DNA of 33,742 nt from Gemmatimonadota bacterium (GTDB lineage Bacteria > Gemmatimonadota > Gemmatimonadetes > Longimicrobiales > Gaopeijiaceae), in assembly GCA_003248075.1 (NCBI GenBank), contig QJYK01000008.1:1-33742 (forward strand). The letters run 5' to 3'. Below, in pieces: positions 15,525 through 23,353 of this stretch. Made by a program: the position numbers and the translations under genes. Each line of letters opens with the position of its first letter. Within the stretch, counting starts at the first letter, position 1. The notes beneath the pieces were generated by a model, which was given only the letters and a program-made list of their open reading frames with translations, searched no databases and was not told the origin of the DNA.

Positions 15525-15845
15525 GTGAAGCGTATCGACATCTGGAAGACCGAGGCCCGTGAAGTGATGCCCGGGTATCGGGGCCGCTTCGTGCACACGG
15601 AGCACACCACGCACGCTTATTGGGACATCGAGGCGGACGCTCCCCTTCCGGAGCACGCCCACCCCCACGAGCAGATCGTGAACATGCTCGAGGGCACCTA
15701 CGAGCTCGTGGTCGACGGCACCCCCCATGTCCTCGAGGCCGGTGACGTCCTGGTCATCCCGGGCAACGTCCGCCACTCGGGACGGTCGCACACGCGCTGC
15801 CGGATCCTGGACGTGTTCTCGCCTGTCCGGGAGGAGTACCGGTGA
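15525..15845 (+). CDS. Cupin-domain protein
   Basis: This 106-residue single-domain cupin contains metal-ligand motif 1, LPEHAHPHEQIVNMLEG (His60-region pair, then Glu), and motif 2, GDVLVIPGNVRHSGRS, with the third histidine. Small cupins of this kind are common next to sugar isomerases and may bind or isomerise a sugar or small acid. The GTG start gives the full domain. The stop overlaps the next gene (GTGA), so the three genes 15525-17610 are probably one operon. No export signal is seen, unlike the two enzymes that follow. Confidence 0.85.
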   Translation: MKRIDIWKTEAREVMPGYRGRFVHTEHTTHAYWDIEADAPLPEHAHPHEQIVNMLEGTYELVVDGTPHVLEAGDVLVIPGNVRHSGRSHTRCRILDVFSPVREEYR

Positions 15846-16759
15846 GCGACGGACCCGCGGACTCCGGTCGCTCCGGTGGAGCACCCGTCTCCCGCAGGGA
15901 CGCGCTGAAGCGGCTCGGCGCCGCGGCAGGCGCGATGGGCCTCGCGCCCGGGCTCGGAGCAGGCGCCGGCGGAAGTCGGAGGCCGGGCGCGACGGACGCC
16001 GCGGCGGAGCGGATCGCGGGTGATCTCGGCCTCCAGCTCTATACCGTGCGCGGCGAGATGGCGAGCGACGTCCCGGCCACGTTGGCCCGGGTTGCCGAGA
16101 TCGGGTACCGGGAGGTGGAGTTCGCCGGGTACTTCGGGCACCCACCGTCACGCGTCCGTGAGCTGCTGGCGGCCAACGGGCTCCGGGCGCCGTCGACCCA
16201 CATCGACCTGGCCGCCCTCACCGAGGACATCGACCGTGAGCTCGACGCGGCGCGAACGATCGGGCACGACTGGATCCTGGTGGCATGGACCCCCGAGGAG
16301 ATGCGCCGGACGCTGGACGACTGGCGACGGATCGCCGACGTCTTCAACGGCCTCGGCGAGGCCGCGCGCGGTGCGGGGCTCCGGTTCGGCTATCACAACC
16401 ACGACTTCGAGATCCGTCCGATGGAGGGGCGGATGCCCCTGGAGGTGCTCATGGAGGGCACCGATCCGGCACTGGTCGATCTCGAGCTCGACCTGTTCTG
16501 GATCACCCACGGGGGAGGCGACCCGGTTCGGTTCCTGGAGCGGTGGCCCGGAAGGGTGAAGCTCGTGCACGTGAAGGATCGGACCCCGGACGGTCGCATG
16601 GTCGACGTCGGGGCCGGCGTCATCGACTTCCCTGGGATCTTCGCGCGCCCGGAGGCCCGCGCCGTCCGCCACTACTTCGTCGAGCACGACACGCCGGCGG
16701 ACCCCTGGGCTTCCGTGACCGCGAGCTTCCGACACCTGAGGGCGATGCAAACCGGATGA
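15842..16759 (+). CDS. Tat-exported sugar phosphate isomerase/epimerase-like TIM-barrel protein
   Basis: This 305-residue protein has a twin-arginine leader (SRRDALKRLGAAAGAMGLAPG, starting near residue 17), then a xylose-isomerase-like TIM barrel: LGLQLYTVRGEM, REVEFAGYFG, ILVAWTPEEM, GLRFGYHNHDFE, LVDLELDLFWITHGGGDP and VKLVHVKDRTPDG. The conserved His, Glu and Asp positions suggest a divalent metal site. Such exported barrels are frequent in sugar-scavenging operons and may act on keto-sugars or inositols. The GTG start overlaps the cupin stop. The stop overlaps the next ATG. Confidence 0.85.
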   Translation: MSDGPADSGRSGGAPVSRRDALKRLGAAAGAMGLAPGLGAGAGGSRRPGATDAAAERIAGDLGLQLYTVRGEMASDVPATLARVAEIGYREVEFAGYFGHPPSRVRELLAANGLRAPSTHIDLAALTEDIDRELDAARTIGHDWILVAWTPEEMRRTLDDWRRIADVFNGLGEAARGAGLRFGYHNHDFEIRPMEGRMPLEVLMEGTDPALVDLELDLFWITHGGGDPVRFLERWPGRVKLVHVKDRTPDGRMVDVGAGVIDFPGIFARPEARAVRHYFVEHDTPADPWASVTASFRHLRAMQTG

Positions 16760-17610
16760 GGCGGAGGGAGTTCCTTGGCGCAGCGGGCGCCGTCACGTTG
16801 GGCGGGCTGCCCCTCGGGGCCCGGATGGGGCCTGGGCGCCTCCAGCCCGGGCGGCTCCGTCAGTCGGTGTGCCGCTGGCCCTTCCAGAGCGTGCCGCTCG
16901 AAGAGTTTCTGTTCGGCGTCTCGCGTCTCGGGCTCGAGGCCGTGGACCTGCTCTATCCCGACGAGTGGGGCCGCGCCGAAGCGCACGGACTGCGCGTCTC
17001 CACCGGCTATGCGTCACGCCGCCCACGCGTGATCCAGGAGGGGTTCAACGACCCGTCGCTCCACGACGTGCTCGTCTCCGAGCTGATGGAGGCGATCCCC
17101 ATCGCGGTGGCGGCGGGGGTTCGGAACCTGCTGGTCATGAGCGGGAACCGGCGGGGCGACGACCCGCTGGCAGGCGTAGCGTCCTGCGTTGCGGGACTCC
17201 GCCAGATCGCCCCGTACGCGGAGCGGCAGGGGGTGACGCTCGTGCTCGAGATGCTGAACTCCACCGTGGACCACCCCGGATACGACGCGGACAGCGTGCG
17301 CTACGGCCTCGAGGTCGTGCAGGGAGTGGGCTCGCCGGCGATGCGCCTGCTCTACGACGTCTACCACATGCAGATCATGGAGGGGAACGTGATCGCCACG
17401 CTCCGAGACCACCGTGATGTGATCGCCCACGTGCACACGGCCGGTGTGCCGGGGCGGCACGAGCTGGACGAGACGCAGGAGCTGAACTATCGGGCGATCT
17501 CGAACGCCCTCGCCGAGCAGGGATTCCCGGGCTTCGTCGCCCACGAGTTCGTGCCGACCCGCCCCCCGATGCAGGCGCTTCAGGAAGCCGTCGAGGTCTG
17601 CACGGTCTGA
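16756..17610 (+). CDS. Tat-exported hydroxypyruvate isomerase-like TIM-barrel protein
   Basis: This 284-residue protein begins MRRREFLGAAGAVTLGG, a twin-arginine leader, followed by a TIM barrel of the Hyi type: VCRWPFQSVPLEEFLFGV, LVLEMLNSTVDHPGYDAD, LLYDVYHMQIMEGNV, VIAHVHTAGVPGRHELDE and GFVAHEFVPT. Glu and His residues in these strands match the metal-binding positions of hydroxypyruvate isomerase and related epimerases. Cytosolic Hyi enzymes lack a leader; here export suggests a different, periplasmic substrate. ATG 16756 overlaps the previous stop (ATGA). The gene ends 49 nt before the convergent lipoprotein gene. Confidence 0.86.
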   Translation: MRRREFLGAAGAVTLGGLPLGARMGPGRLQPGRLRQSVCRWPFQSVPLEEFLFGVSRLGLEAVDLLYPDEWGRAEAHGLRVSTGYASRRPRVIQEGFNDPSLHDVLVSELMEAIPIAVAAGVRNLLVMSGNRRGDDPLAGVASCVAGLRQIAPYAERQGVTLVLEMLNSTVDHPGYDADSVRYGLEVVQGVGSPAMRLLYDVYHMQIMEGNVIATLRDHRDVIAHVHTAGVPGRHELDETQELNYRAISNALAEQGFPGFVAHEFVPTRPPMQALQEAVEVCTV

Positions 17611-17659
17611 TCCGGCGCCGACGGCGGTCGTGACCGCGCCGGCGGGCGCGACCCGGCAC

Positions 17660-18505
17660 TCAGAGCCGCACCTCCAAGAGCCTCCCCAGAGGCCCTGCGG
17701 CGAGCGGATCCCAGAGCCTGAGAATGACGGTGGGCCGCTCGGCCCCGATGGGCCCATACGCCTGCTCGTATGCGCGTACCAGCGGCCGTAGGTCGAACCG
17801 TCGCACCTCGCTGACCAGCGCGTCGCAGGGGTCGTCGCGGTCGTCGTGGCTGATGAGGGCGTTGACCTGAACCGGGAAGGACTCCAGCCATCCGCCCCAG
17901 GCCACCAGGTCCATCGGGTGCGGGACGCAACCGCCTCCATAGGTGACCTCGGCCGAGAGCGTAAGCCCCTCCACCGAGACGTTGCCGAGGGTGTACGGAT
18001 CCAGGGGCCAGTCTCCCTCATCCGTGTCCGGTGCGATCAGCATCGGGACTCGACCATCGGCCAGCCCGATGAGAAGGGCGACCACGTCGCTCAGCTCGGC
18101 GGGAAAGCGATCCTGGGTTCCCCGCACATGGGCAGAAGCCGACTCGCGCCGGTAGGTGAGATCGAGCTGGACGAAATCGCAGCAGCCCTCTCCGAAATCC
18201 CGCTCGTCCATGCGAAGGATCCCTGCCTCCTCGAGGCGGCCGGCGAGCTCGGCGACCTGATCGGCGGATACCACCGCGAGGACGTCCCCGGCCGCGAAGT
18301 CGCACCCCAGCACACACGTGAGGCCGCGCACCTCGCCCGCGCTCCCGTCGACGATGAACGAATAGCCGATCCCGGCGATTCCCCCGGACACGGCCAGCTC
18401 GATGGTCACGTCCTCAGGAAGCACCGGCTCGAGGAAGTCGACGCGGTCGCAGGCGCCCAGCAGCGCCACGAAGATGCCGATCCACCAGAGCCGTCTCGTC
18501 GCCAA
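17660..18505 (-). CDS. Hypothetical lipoprotein
   Basis: From TTG 18505 this is a 281-residue protein: a short leader RRLWWIGIFVALLGAC with a lipobox-like cysteine, then two regions. The first has FAAGDVLAVVSADQVAELAG and DERDFGEGCCDFVQLDLTYR, with a vicinal Cys pair. The second starts at VSVEGLTLSAEVTYGGGCVP and includes DDPCDALVSEVRRFDLRPL. I do not recognise a named family with certainty; the first part is reminiscent of DUF6438-type domains. An upstream TTG at 18556 is in frame, but GGGGAG before 18505 and the tidy leader favour the shorter form. It is probably anchored in the membrane. Confidence 0.65.
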   Translation of the reverse strand: MATRRLWWIGIFVALLGACDRVDFLEPVLPEDVTIELAVSGGIAGIGYSFIVDGSAGEVRGLTCVLGCDFAAGDVLAVVSADQVAELAGRLEEAGILRMDERDFGEGCCDFVQLDLTYRRESASAHVRGTQDRFPAELSDVVALLIGLADGRVPMLIAPDTDEGDWPLDPYTLGNVSVEGLTLSAEVTYGGGCVPHPMDLVAWGGWLESFPVQVNALISHDDRDDPCDALVSEVRRFDLRPLVRAYEQAYGPIGAERPTVILRLWDPLAAGPLGRLLEVRL

Positions 18506-18689
18506 CGTCCCGCTCCCCAGGTCAGGTCCCTGTCCGACCACCCCTGAATGTACCAACGATCCGGAAGGCCACGGAGTGACAGGGTCCTTCCCCGGTCAGA
18601 TATGTCCAATACCCGGGGCGCCGACGATGCTACCGTAACGCACCGAGCAGCCCTACAGTGTCGCGATTCTTCCCTTGCACGGAGGTCCC

Positions 18690-19091
18690 ATGTCGTCGTC
18701 CCCCGTTCCCTGGCTCGCCGTCGTGGCGTGTGCGGTCTCCACCTTCCTGCTGGGTGGCCTCTGGTACGGTCCCCTCCTCGGGAAGCCTTGGATGCGCGCC
18801 TCGGGAATCGCTCCGGAGCAGGCCGCCCGCGGCAACATGGCGATGATCTTCGGCCTGTCGTTCATGCTGCAGCTCCTGGCTGCCTTCGTCCTCGCCATGT
18901 TCATCGACGCGGACGCGACGCTGGGGTTCGCGGTCGGAGCAGCCGCGTCCGTGGGCGCGTGTTGGGTGGCACCGGCCCTGGGCGTCATCTACCTGTTCGA
19001 GCAGCGCCCCTTCACCCACTGGGCGATCAATGCGGGATACCACGTCGCCGCATTCTCCATCATGGGACTGATCCTGGGTCTGTGGCCGTGA
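18690..19091 (+). CDS. DUF1761-like integral membrane protein
   Basis: This 133-residue protein has four hydrophobic helices: PWLAVVACAVSTFLLGGLWYG, IFGLSFMLQLLAAFVLAMFI, GFAVGAAASVGACWVAPALG, and INAGYHVAAFSIMGLILGLW. The motif LWYGPLLGKPWMRASG after helix one is typical of the DUF1761 family, whose function is unknown. GGAGGT lies just before ATG 18690; an in-frame TTG at 18675 is a weaker alternative. The stop overlaps the next GTG (GTGA). It is first in a three-gene operon with a propeller lipoprotein and an AraC regulator. Confidence 0.78.
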   Translation: MSSSPVPWLAVVACAVSTFLLGGLWYGPLLGKPWMRASGIAPEQAARGNMAMIFGLSFMLQLLAAFVLAMFIDADATLGFAVGAAASVGACWVAPALGVIYLFEQRPFTHWAINAGYHVAAFSIMGLILGLWP

Positions 19092-20023
19092 GGGCGCCCT
19101 CGAGGGGCCCCTCGGCCGTGTGTGCCGTCGGCCTCGCCGTCCTGGCCGCGTGTGCGCCGAACGCATCGGACGGGCCTGCGCGGGCCACGATCCTGTACAC
19201 CGCCTCCGCGGACGGAAACGCCGACATCTTCCTCAGGCGTGGGGCCGACGGCACGCCGGTTCGACTGACCCAGGACCCGGCCCAGGACCACTGGGCCGGA
19301 TGGTCGCCCCAGGCCGGGCGAATCGTATTCCAGACCCTCCGTGACGGGAACAGGGAGGTCTACGTGATGGGTGCGGACGGGTCCGATCCCACGAATCTGA
19401 CCCGACACCCGGAAGACGATCTGCTCCCCGCGTGGTCTCCCGATGGCTCGGCCATCCTCTTCTTCTCCACACGAGGAGAGGCGCGCGGACCGAACGGCGA
19501 GTACATGGGGAACCTCTGGATGATGGGTGCGGACGGCTCCTCTCCGCGGCGGCTTACCCGGACGGCGCTCACCGCGTCTTTCTCGGGCTCGTGGTCGCCC
19601 GACGGTCGCTCGATCCTCTTCAGCCGCGACGTGGACGGTACGATCGCCCTCCACACGCTCGATCTCGTGAGCGGGGAGGAACGGCGTCTGACGCCGGGAC
19701 CCGACTCCTTCTCCGGTGCTCGCCCGTCCCCGGACGGCTCGCTGCTGGCGGCCAGCATGCAGGTCGGCGACGAGTCGCGCATCGTGGTCACGGATCGAAC
19801 GGGGAGGCAGGTCCGGACCCTTACGTCGGGGGCCGCCCACTACTACCCAACGTGGTCCCCCGACGGGACCTGGATCGTCTTCACGGGTGCGCCCGTCGGG
19901 AGCAGCGACCACGACATCCTGGCGGTTCCGGTCGTGGGCGGTGAGCCGCTCAGCCTCGTTGCCACGCCGGCGGACGAGCGCTATGGGACCTGGCTCGGGG
20001 GGCCGGTGGGAGGGCCCACGTGA
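19088..20023 (+). CDS. TolB-like beta-propeller lipoprotein (PD40 repeats)
   Basis: This 311-residue protein has a lipoprotein leader ending LAVLAACAPN, then at least five WD40-like PD40 blades marked by WSPxxGxIxF: GWSPQAGRIVFQT, AWSPDGSAILFFS, SWSPDGRSILFSR, RPSPDGSLLAAS, TWSPDGTWIVFTG. It resembles TolB and the propeller of prolyl oligopeptidases without the peptidase domain. It probably sits in the periplasm or on the outer membrane as a binding scaffold. GTG 19088 overlaps the preceding stop, and its stop overlaps the AraC-type regulator's GTG. An in-frame extension back to 18548 is incompatible with the DUF1761 gene. Confidence 0.83.
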   Translation: MRAPSRGPSAVCAVGLAVLAACAPNASDGPARATILYTASADGNADIFLRRGADGTPVRLTQDPAQDHWAGWSPQAGRIVFQTLRDGNREVYVMGADGSDPTNLTRHPEDDLLPAWSPDGSAILFFSTRGEARGPNGEYMGNLWMMGADGSSPRRLTRTALTASFSGSWSPDGRSILFSRDVDGTIALHTLDLVSGEERRLTPGPDSFSGARPSPDGSLLAASMQVGDESRIVVTDRTGRQVRTLTSGAAHYYPTWSPDGTWIVFTGAPVGSSDHDILAVPVVGGEPLSLVATPADERYGTWLGGPVGGPT

Positions 20024-20871
20024 CCCGCTTGACGCGGATCTCCGCCGAGGGGTTCGAGCTGTTCTGGATGATGCCGTCGGCTCGCCTGCGCCCGTTCGTG
20101 GACGCGATCTGGGGAGTGCGGGGAAGCGCGCACTACCACGTCGAGGCGGTCGTGCCCAACGGAGCCATCGAGATGATGATCAATCTCGGCCCGCCGCAGC
20201 GGGTGGTCGCCTATGGGGACCGGACGGTTGACGAGCGGTTCACCGAGGCGTGGATCGCCGGCATCCAGGACGAGCGGCTCGTGCACGCTTCGCCCTCGGG
20301 CGCCGACCATGTCGCCGTCCGTTTTCGTCCCGGCGGTGCGCATGCCTTCTTCGACATGCCCATGGACGAGCTCGCGGGTCGTGTCGTCGACCTGGACGCC
20401 CTGCTGGGACGGTCGGTGCACGCCCTTCGCGATCGGCTCCTGGAGACCCCGTCCGACGACGCCCGCTGCGTCGCGATCGAGGCCTGGCTGCTATCCCGCA
20501 GGGTCTCGGTGCACCCGTACTTCGCCACCGTGCGGGTGGCTCTGGACCTGCTCAGGGCCGGGCCGCTGGGCGTTTCGGTCGCGGAGGCCTGCGAGCGACT
20601 GGGGCTCAGCAATCGTCACCTGGTCAAGCAGTTCCGCACGACAGTGGGTCTGCCGCCGAAGTCGATGGCCCGCATCGAGCGCCTGCAGGGAGTCATCCGC
20701 GCGTGCCGGGGAGAGCACGAGGTCGATTGGTCCCGGCTCGCCGCTTCCTTCGGATACGCGGATCAGTCGCACTTGATCCGCGAGTTCAGGCGTCTGAGCG
20801 GCACCACGCCTGCTGCTTTCCTGAGGCACCGCAGCCCCGACGAGTCGAACCTCATCGTAGACGGGGAGTGA
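20020..20871 (+). CDS. AraC-family transcriptional regulator
   Basis: This 283-residue protein has an N-terminal sensor-like domain (ARLRPFVDAIWGVRG, HYHVEAVVPNGAIEMMINLG) of the kind often found in AraC proteins that lack a cupin effector site. A C-terminal double helix-turn-helix spans about residues 170-272: VSVAEACERLGLSNRHLVKQ, then SFGYADQSHLIREFRRLSG followed by TTPAAFL. The GTG start overlaps the propeller gene stop (GTGA). The target and effector are unknown; it may regulate its own operon. Confidence 0.88.
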   Translation: MTRLTRISAEGFELFWMMPSARLRPFVDAIWGVRGSAHYHVEAVVPNGAIEMMINLGPPQRVVAYGDRTVDERFTEAWIAGIQDERLVHASPSGADHVAVRFRPGGAHAFFDMPMDELAGRVVDLDALLGRSVHALRDRLLETPSDDARCVAIEAWLLSRRVSVHPYFATVRVALDLLRAGPLGVSVAEACERLGLSNRHLVKQFRTTVGLPPKSMARIERLQGVIRACRGEHEVDWSRLAASFGYADQSHLIREFRRLSGTTPAAFLRHRSPDESNLIVDGE

Positions 20872-20908
20872 GCGACGCGCCCGAGGACCTCCGGGCGCGC
20901 TCCGTCGC
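20872..20908 (+). terminator. Possible terminator hairpin after the AraC-family gene
   Basis: GCGACGCGCCCG (20872-20883) can pair with CGGGCG (20892-20897) and CGTCGC (20903-20908), leaving a 5-nt bulge and an 8-nt loop. The stem is very GC-rich and starts right after the stop, but no T-run follows. Confidence 0.4.
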
Positions 20909-20972
20909 CGAATCGCACGAGGTCGTCCATGCGTCGCAAGCTCCCACGACATAATCCTTTGCGGTTCTTCGT

Positions 20973-21014
20973 CCTGGGGGCTAGGTTCGAAATATAGCCT
21001 CTCCCCCAGGAGGT
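20973..21014 (+). promoter_or_regulatory. Leader hairpin overlapping the peptidase ribosome binding site
   Basis: CCTGGGGG (20973-20980) is the exact complement of CCCCCAGG (21003-21010), and inner GGCTA/TAGCC could extend pairing. The right arm covers the first three bases of the Shine-Dalgarno AGGAGGT (21008-21014), five bases upstream of ATG 21019. If transcribed, the hairpin could limit ribosome access. Confidence 0.4.
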
Positions 21015-21018
21015 ACCG

Positions 21019-23286
21019 ATGTCGAGAGCACCCTGCCCCAGGGGAGCGATCGCGCTCGCCCTGTCCGTAGTCGCGTCGACTGCCTGCTCGGATCAGTCGA
21101 TTACGCAGCCGTCCGCCACCCCGCAAACGGTACGCTCCGCGCAGTCCCAGGGATCTCCGGCGCCGCAGTCGCACGCAGCTTATGCGCCTGGCCACCTGCT
21201 GATCGGCTTCGCTCCCGGGGCCGACGACGAAGGTATCGCGTCGCTCGCCGGAGTGACCACGCTGCGCACGTTGGGACCCGGCGTCACCCTCGGGAACGTG
21301 CCTGAGGGCCAGGAGCTGAGGGTGGCTCAGGCGCTCTCGAACAACCCGAACGTGCTCTTCGCCGAGCCCGACTACGTGCGCGTCTTCGACGACGTCATGT
21401 GCACCGGCTGCGCGATCCCCACGGAAGAGTGGTTCTGGATGCAGTGGAACATGCACAACGTGGGTGTCATCGACTTCGGCTTCGGGCTCACCTACCCCAC
21501 GGACAAGGTCGACGCCGACGTGGATTGGCTGGAAACGTACAACTTCCTGGGGCAGACGACCGCCTCGGCAAAGATCGGGATCCTGGACACGGGCATCCGC
21601 GCGACGCACGTGGATTTCGCGTGCAAGGACATCACCTGGAGGGACTTCTACACGCCGTCCAGCCCCTCTCCTCTCGACGACTACGGGCATGGCTCCCACG
21701 TGGCCGGGATCGCCGCCGGGTGCGCGGACGACGGGGGCGTCGTGGTGGGGGTCGCCTACGGGACCAACATGGACCTGGTCGTGGGCAAGGTCTGCCAATA
21801 CGACGGCACGTGCCTCTCGTCCGCGATCGTGGAGGGCATCTACTGGGCGACGGACCAGGGCGCGAACGTCATCAACATGAGCTTCGGCGACCCGCAGCCG
21901 TCTCAGGGTGAGGGCGCTGCCCTGGCCTACGCCGTGGCCCACAACACCCTCCCCGTGTGCGCCGCCGGCAACGAGGGGACCGCGACCGTACTGTACCCGG
22001 CCGCCGATCCGAACTGCGTCGCGGTGTCCGCCACGGACTATGGCGACGCCCGCGCCAGCTACTCCAGCTACGGGTCCGCGGTCGAGGTCTCGGCCCCGGG
22101 GGGCGATGTCCAGGACATGGTGCTCGGGACGAGCATGGTGTGGTCCGCCTGGAACGGTTGGGACACGGACGCGATCGCGACGGTGGGCACGTCGATGGCG
22201 TCGCCCCACGTCGCAGGCCTCGCCGCGCTGCTCTTTGCCGTGGGGCTGGATGACGTGGCGGATGTGCGGTCGTGTCTTGCCAGCACGTCCGACGACCTCG
22301 GCCCGGCCGGTTGGGATCCGAGCTTCGGGGCAGGTCGGATCAACACGTTCCGCGCGGTTCAGGACTGGCAGAGCTGCGTGGGCACGGGAGGTGGTGGTCC
22401 CGGCGGAGGTGGAAACCAGGCGCCAACAGCGTCCTTCACCTCCAGCTGCACCTGGCTGAACTGTACCTTCGACGCATCCGGCTCTTCCGATCCGGAAGGG
22501 AGCAACCTGACGTACGCCTGGACGTTCGGCGACGGCGGCACCGCGAGCGGTATGACGGCCGGACACGCCTACGGTAGCGACGGCATGTACACCGTCACCC
22601 TGACGGTCACCGACGAGCCGGGCGCGTGGGACGCGACGACGACCCAAGTCACGGTCGCGGCCCCGCCGGCCTCGGCCACCGTCCACGTGGCCGACCTCGA
22701 CGGTGCGGTGCTGCCCGGCAAAGGAAGCCGCTGGCAGGCCGAGCTGACCGCGACGATCGTGGACGGCAGCGGCAATCCGGTCCAGGGTGCGACGGTGTCC
22801 GTATTCTGGAGTGGCGCCACGAGTGGAACCGGTACCTTCGCGACCGCCTCCGACGGCACGGGATCGATCACCAGCGGCACCGCCCGCGGAACCGGTACCG
22901 TGATGTTCGCGGTATCCGGCGTGTCGGCCTCCGGCTACACCTACGACGCCGGAGCCAACGACGACCCCGATGGTGACTCCGACGGATCCGTCATCATCGT
23001 CGACCCGAGTCCTCCACCCCCGCCGGACGGAGGAGGAGGAGGCGAGGGAATCACCCTCACGGCCACGGGAACAAAGGTGAAGGGCGTGATGCAGGTGGAC
23101 CTCGAATGGGGTGGCGCCACCGGACCGGTCACGATCCTCCGCAACGGCTCGTCGATCGGTGGGCAGTTCCCGGCGACGGGGACCCACACGGACGTCCTCG
23201 GCAAGGGGAGCGGGACCTTCACGTACCAGGTGTGCGAGGCGGCGAATCCCGCGACCTGCTCCAACGAGGAGACCGTCGTCTTCTAG
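21019..23286 (+). CDS. Secreted S8 (subtilisin-like) serine peptidase with PKD and Ig-like domains
   Basis: This 755-residue protein has a signal peptide ending near Cys23 (VVASTAC, weak lipobox), then an inhibitor-like propeptide (residues 55-122). The subtilisin core follows, with catalytic Asp190 (ILDTGI), His224 (DYGHGSHVAG) and Ser392 (GTSMASPHVAG), and oxyanion Asn318 (AAGNEG). A Gly/Pro linker (455-468) leads to a PKD domain (about 469-548; YAWTFGDGGTASG), then a bacterial Ig-like domain (552-663), a proline/glycine linker (663-676) and a fibronectin-like end domain. Many cysteines in the core suggest disulphides. Likely an extracellular or surface protein-degrading enzyme. AGGAGGT precedes ATG 21019. 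It stands alone between two hairpins. Confidence 0.92.
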   Translation: MSRAPCPRGAIALALSVVASTACSDQSITQPSATPQTVRSAQSQGSPAPQSHAAYAPGHLLIGFAPGADDEGIASLAGVTTLRTLGPGVTLGNVPEGQELRVAQALSNNPNVLFAEPDYVRVFDDVMCTGCAIPTEEWFWMQWNMHNVGVIDFGFGLTYPTDKVDADVDWLETYNFLGQTTASAKIGILDTGIRATHVDFACKDITWRDFYTPSSPSPLDDYGHGSHVAGIAAGCADDGGVVVGVAYGTNMDLVVGKVCQYDGTCLSSAIVEGIYWATDQGANVINMSFGDPQPSQGEGAALAYAVAHNTLPVCAAGNEGTATVLYPAADPNCVAVSATDYGDARASYSSYGSAVEVSAPGGDVQDMVLGTSMVWSAWNGWDTDAIATVGTSMASPHVAGLAALLFAVGLDDVADVRSCLASTSDDLGPAGWDPSFGAGRINTFRAVQDWQSCVGTGGGGPGGGGNQAPTASFTSSCTWLNCTFDASGSSDPEGSNLTYAWTFGDGGTASGMTAGHAYGSDGMYTVTLTVTDEPGAWDATTTQVTVAAPPASATVHVADLDGAVLPGKGSRWQAELTATIVDGSGNPVQGATVSVFWSGATSGTGTFATASDGTGSITSGTARGTGTVMFAVSGVSASGYTYDAGANDDPDGDSDGSVIIVDPSPPPPPDGGGGGEGITLTATGTKVKGVMQVDLEWGGATGPVTILRNGSSIGGQFPATGTHTDVLGKGSGTFTYQVCEAANPATCSNEETVVF

Positions 23287-23307
23287 GGACCCTGGACGCC
23301 CGAGGGA

Positions 23308-23340
23308 GCCCGGCGGCGGACGACGCCGCCGGGCTTCTGC
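23308..23340. terminator. Strong hairpin between convergent genes (bidirectional terminator)
   Basis: GCCCGGCGGCG (23308-23318) and CGCCGCCGGGC (23324-23334) form a perfect 11-bp stem with a 5-nt loop, followed by TTCTGCGTT. It lies between the peptidase stop (23286) and the amidohydrolase stop (23354), and can end transcripts from both sides. Confidence 0.7.
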
Positions 23341-23353
23341 GTTCCGGGGGCCG

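Noticed and set aside
17612-17642. CCGGCGC/GCGCCGG inverted repeat between convergent genes as a terminator
   Set aside because: Only a 7-bp stem with a 17-nt loop and no T-run; expected by chance in such GC-rich sequence.
20491-23187. 898-residue open frame on the minus strand, opposite the S8 peptidase and AraC genes
   Set aside because: It is antisense to two genes with clear catalytic or DNA-binding motifs, is rich in Arg, Gly and His, and shows no domain. High GC content produces such long antisense frames.
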